Source: JBOGXF01 sp050694275 | GTDB taxonomy: Bacteria > Actinomycetota > CADDZG01 > WHSQ01 | Assembly: GCA_050694275.1 (NCBI GenBank) | Contig: JBOGXF010000196.1 | Coordinates: 1 to 21,677, forward strand | Reading direction: 5' to 3' | DNA: 21,677 nucleotides | Part shown: positions 20,391 to 21,677 of the stretch, one piece after another | How the letters are laid out: each line of letters begins with the position of its first letter | Position numbering within the stretch: position 1 is the stretch's first letter | Translations under genes and position numbers: made by a program | Notes under the pieces: generated by a model | What the model was told of the DNA's origin: nothing | The model's database searches: none | The model's input: the letters and a program-made list of their open reading frames with translations, nothing else

Positions 20391-21677
20391 TTAGTCGCGC
20401 GGCTCCTCCCCCTCGGGCTGCGGCTCGTTCTCGACCGGGCCGAGCCACAGCTTGATCGGGAACTCGCCACCCTCGCCGAGCCAGTTGACCGCCTCGACGG
20501 TCCACCCGCCGCAGTCGTTCGTGCCGATGCCGACGAGCTTCTCCGTACTCGCGGTCGACTCCCCGCCGTGACCTTCGTTGTTGCCCTGGTCTCCCGCGGG
20601 AGTCTCCTGGAATGGGTTGAAGTCGTGGGAGCGCGCCGCGTAGCTCCCGTCGGGGTGGAGCAGCTCGAGGTCGTAGTCGCGCCGAGTGGGAAACTCGAAC
20701 AACGCGTAAAGTCCTACGTTGGGATTCTTGCTGTCGATCTGGACGTTGAAGTACGTACGCGACGGATCCTGGACGAGGAACAGGAAGTCGGCGAGCGAAG
20801 CGTCAAGCGCCACAGGCTGCTCGACCGGCTCCTCCTCGGTCGCCGCGTCGGTGATCTTGATCGTGTCGGCCTCGGCGCCGAGCTCGCCAGGCTGGAAGGC
20901 CTTGCACTGGGCTGCCTTCTTGCCGCCCTTCCCGCCCTTCTTCTTTTTCTTGGCCTTGGCGCCCTTCTTGCCCTTGATCTTCTTCTTCTTGTCCTTCTTT
21001 TTCGCCTTTTCTTCCTCGCCGGTAATCGTGTATTCGGTCCCGACCTCAGTGTCGTCCACACTGGTAGTGGCGAAGCCTACGGTCGTGTGCTCACCGACGG
21101 TTGGGGAACTACCCCTCGCGGTTGGATCCGTCAGGACCTGTCCATCTTCGAGCAGAGGACTGTATGAGCGGGGGAACTTGAATGTGGTGATACCAGTTCC
21201 CTCCGGTCCCTCGGCGACGGTGAACTCGCCGTCGACTGCATCGTTGAAGATGCTTGTCCCGACGTTGCACCGATCGAGGAGCCGGATCCACGGGTCGTCG
21301 AAGTAGGTGCCTCCCCCGGGTGAGCTACCCGGGATGGTGCCGAGGAAACGAAGACACCCCTGACTGCTGCTCCCTGCCTCGCCCTCGCCCGGACTGGTGA
21401 AAGCCTGATACGTGATTCCTACGCTGGCCGGTGGAGCGGCAACAGTTTGGAAGTGAACGGAGATTGACTCCGCGTCATGCGTGAACCAGATCGCCAACAG
21501 ATCCGCCACGGTGCTGACACCGCGGGGACCCTCGTGATTGTGCCCTAACCCCGGAGCAGTACCTTCGTTTATGTAGTTCGCGTCGTTGGGCGGATCAGTG
21601 ATGTTTGGCTCGGCAGGAATCTCTGGAACGTCCTGCGCTCGTACCGGTCCCCCGGTCGCCATCACCGATGCGACAAG
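20391..21677 (-). CDS. Secreted two-domain protein with internal lysine-rich linker (5' end outside window)
   Basis: The visible 428 codons start inside a signal peptide (VASVMATGGPVRA, then QD), so the true start lies beyond the right edge. Numbering below counts from the GTG at 21665. The first domain (~13-217) is paralogous to the next gene's product: DPPNDANY (24-31), VADLLAIWFTHDAESISVHFQT in two strands (53-74), the Cys pair Cys104/Cys133, and VDDTEVGTEYTI (203-214). A lysine-rich linker (220-250, 20 Lys in 31 residues) leads to a second beta-sandwich domain (~260-410). That domain has FLFLVQDPSRTYFNVQIDS across two strands, YDLELLHPDGS and DCGGWTVEAVNWLGEGG, somewhat like pre-peptidase C-terminal domains. 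Function is unknown. A strong hairpin follows the gene. Confidence 0.8.
   Translation of the reverse strand, partial: LVASVMATGGPVRAQDVPEIPAEPNITDPPNDANYINEGTAPGLGHNHEGPRGVSTVADLLAIWFTHDAESISVHFQTVAAPPASVGITYQAFTSPGEGEAGSSSQGCLRFLGTIPGSSPGGGTYFDDPWIRLLDRCNVGTSIFNDAVDGEFTVAEGPEGTGITTFKFPRSYSPLLEDGQVLTDPTARGSSPTVGEHTTVGFATTSVDDTEVGTEYTITGEEEKAKKKDKKKKIKGKKGAKAKKKKKGGKGGKKAAQCKAFQPGELGAEADTIKITDAATEEEPVEQPVALDASLADFLFLVQDPSRTYFNVQIDSKNPNVGLYALFEFPTRRDYDLELLHPDGSYAARSHDFNPFQETPAGDQGNNEGHGGESTASTEKLVGIGTNDCGGWTVEAVNWLGEGGEFPIKLWLGPVENEPQPEGEEPRD

Noticed and set aside
1..21677. CRISPR array, prophage, defence island or toxin-antitoxin pair
   Set aside because: The repeats found are three dispersed palindromes and one foldback, with no regular spacers, and no nuclease, integrase or toxin family is recognisable.

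Overview
The window is high-GC DNA that looks like a chromosome segment from an actinomycete-like bacterium (Actinomycetota). This is an inference from several things. There are many GTG starts plus one TTG start. Several genes have TANNNT -10 hexamers 6-9 nt before the start codon, as in leaderless actinobacterial transcripts. The gene families fit too: an actinomycete-type PPi-dependent phosphofructokinase, a ROK glucokinase, an F420-type luciferase-like oxidoreductase and an ArsA ATPase with an HSP20-like tail. Two secreted proteins belong to a lysine-tract family whose make-up I associate with uncultured Actinomycetota. No tRNA, rRNA, CRISPR array, phage gene or transposase is visible.

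Layout. 39-1070 (-) encodes PPi-type phosphofructokinase. 1179-2183 (+) is a secreted coiled-coil RlpA-like wall protein. 2198-2599 (-) is an orphan RsbW-like anti-sigma kinase. 2638-4131 (+) is glycerol kinase and 4139-4870 (-) is a PlsC-type acyltransferase. 4983-7041 (+) holds an alpha/beta hydrolase overlapping a LOR/SDH (TIGR00300, archaeal ornithine cyclodeaminase-like) enzyme. Tail to tail with it, 7050-8372 (-) encodes a cyclic-2,3-diphosphoglycerate-synthetase-like P-loop protein, which diverges from a TetR regulator (8421-9050). The TetR gene overlaps the 3' end of the AlaC aminotransferase gene (8998-10197, -).

10294-12672 (-) is a probable three-gene unit: a polytopic membrane protein, a luciferase-like oxidoreductase and a histidine phosphatase. 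12843-16895 (-) is a tight six-gene operon: metallophosphoesterase, SRPBCC protein, ArsA ATPase, small Cys-rich protein, ROK glucokinase and DUF1232 protein. An isoaspartyl peptidase/asparaginase (17006-17857, +) follows, then a double-zinc-ribbon membrane protein, panB, and two paralogous secreted proteins with lysine tracts. The second of these runs off the right edge.

Most genes are central metabolism (glycolysis, glycerol and phospholipid, alanine, pantothenate) and cell-envelope functions. The unusual content is between and at the edges of genes. A 45-bp palindromic repeat sits 11-16 nt downstream of the stop codon of three different genes. A ~146-bp imperfect foldback fills most of one intergenic gap. 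The histidine-phosphatase gene appears to start at an ATC codon. The lysine-tract secreted proteins have no function I can name.
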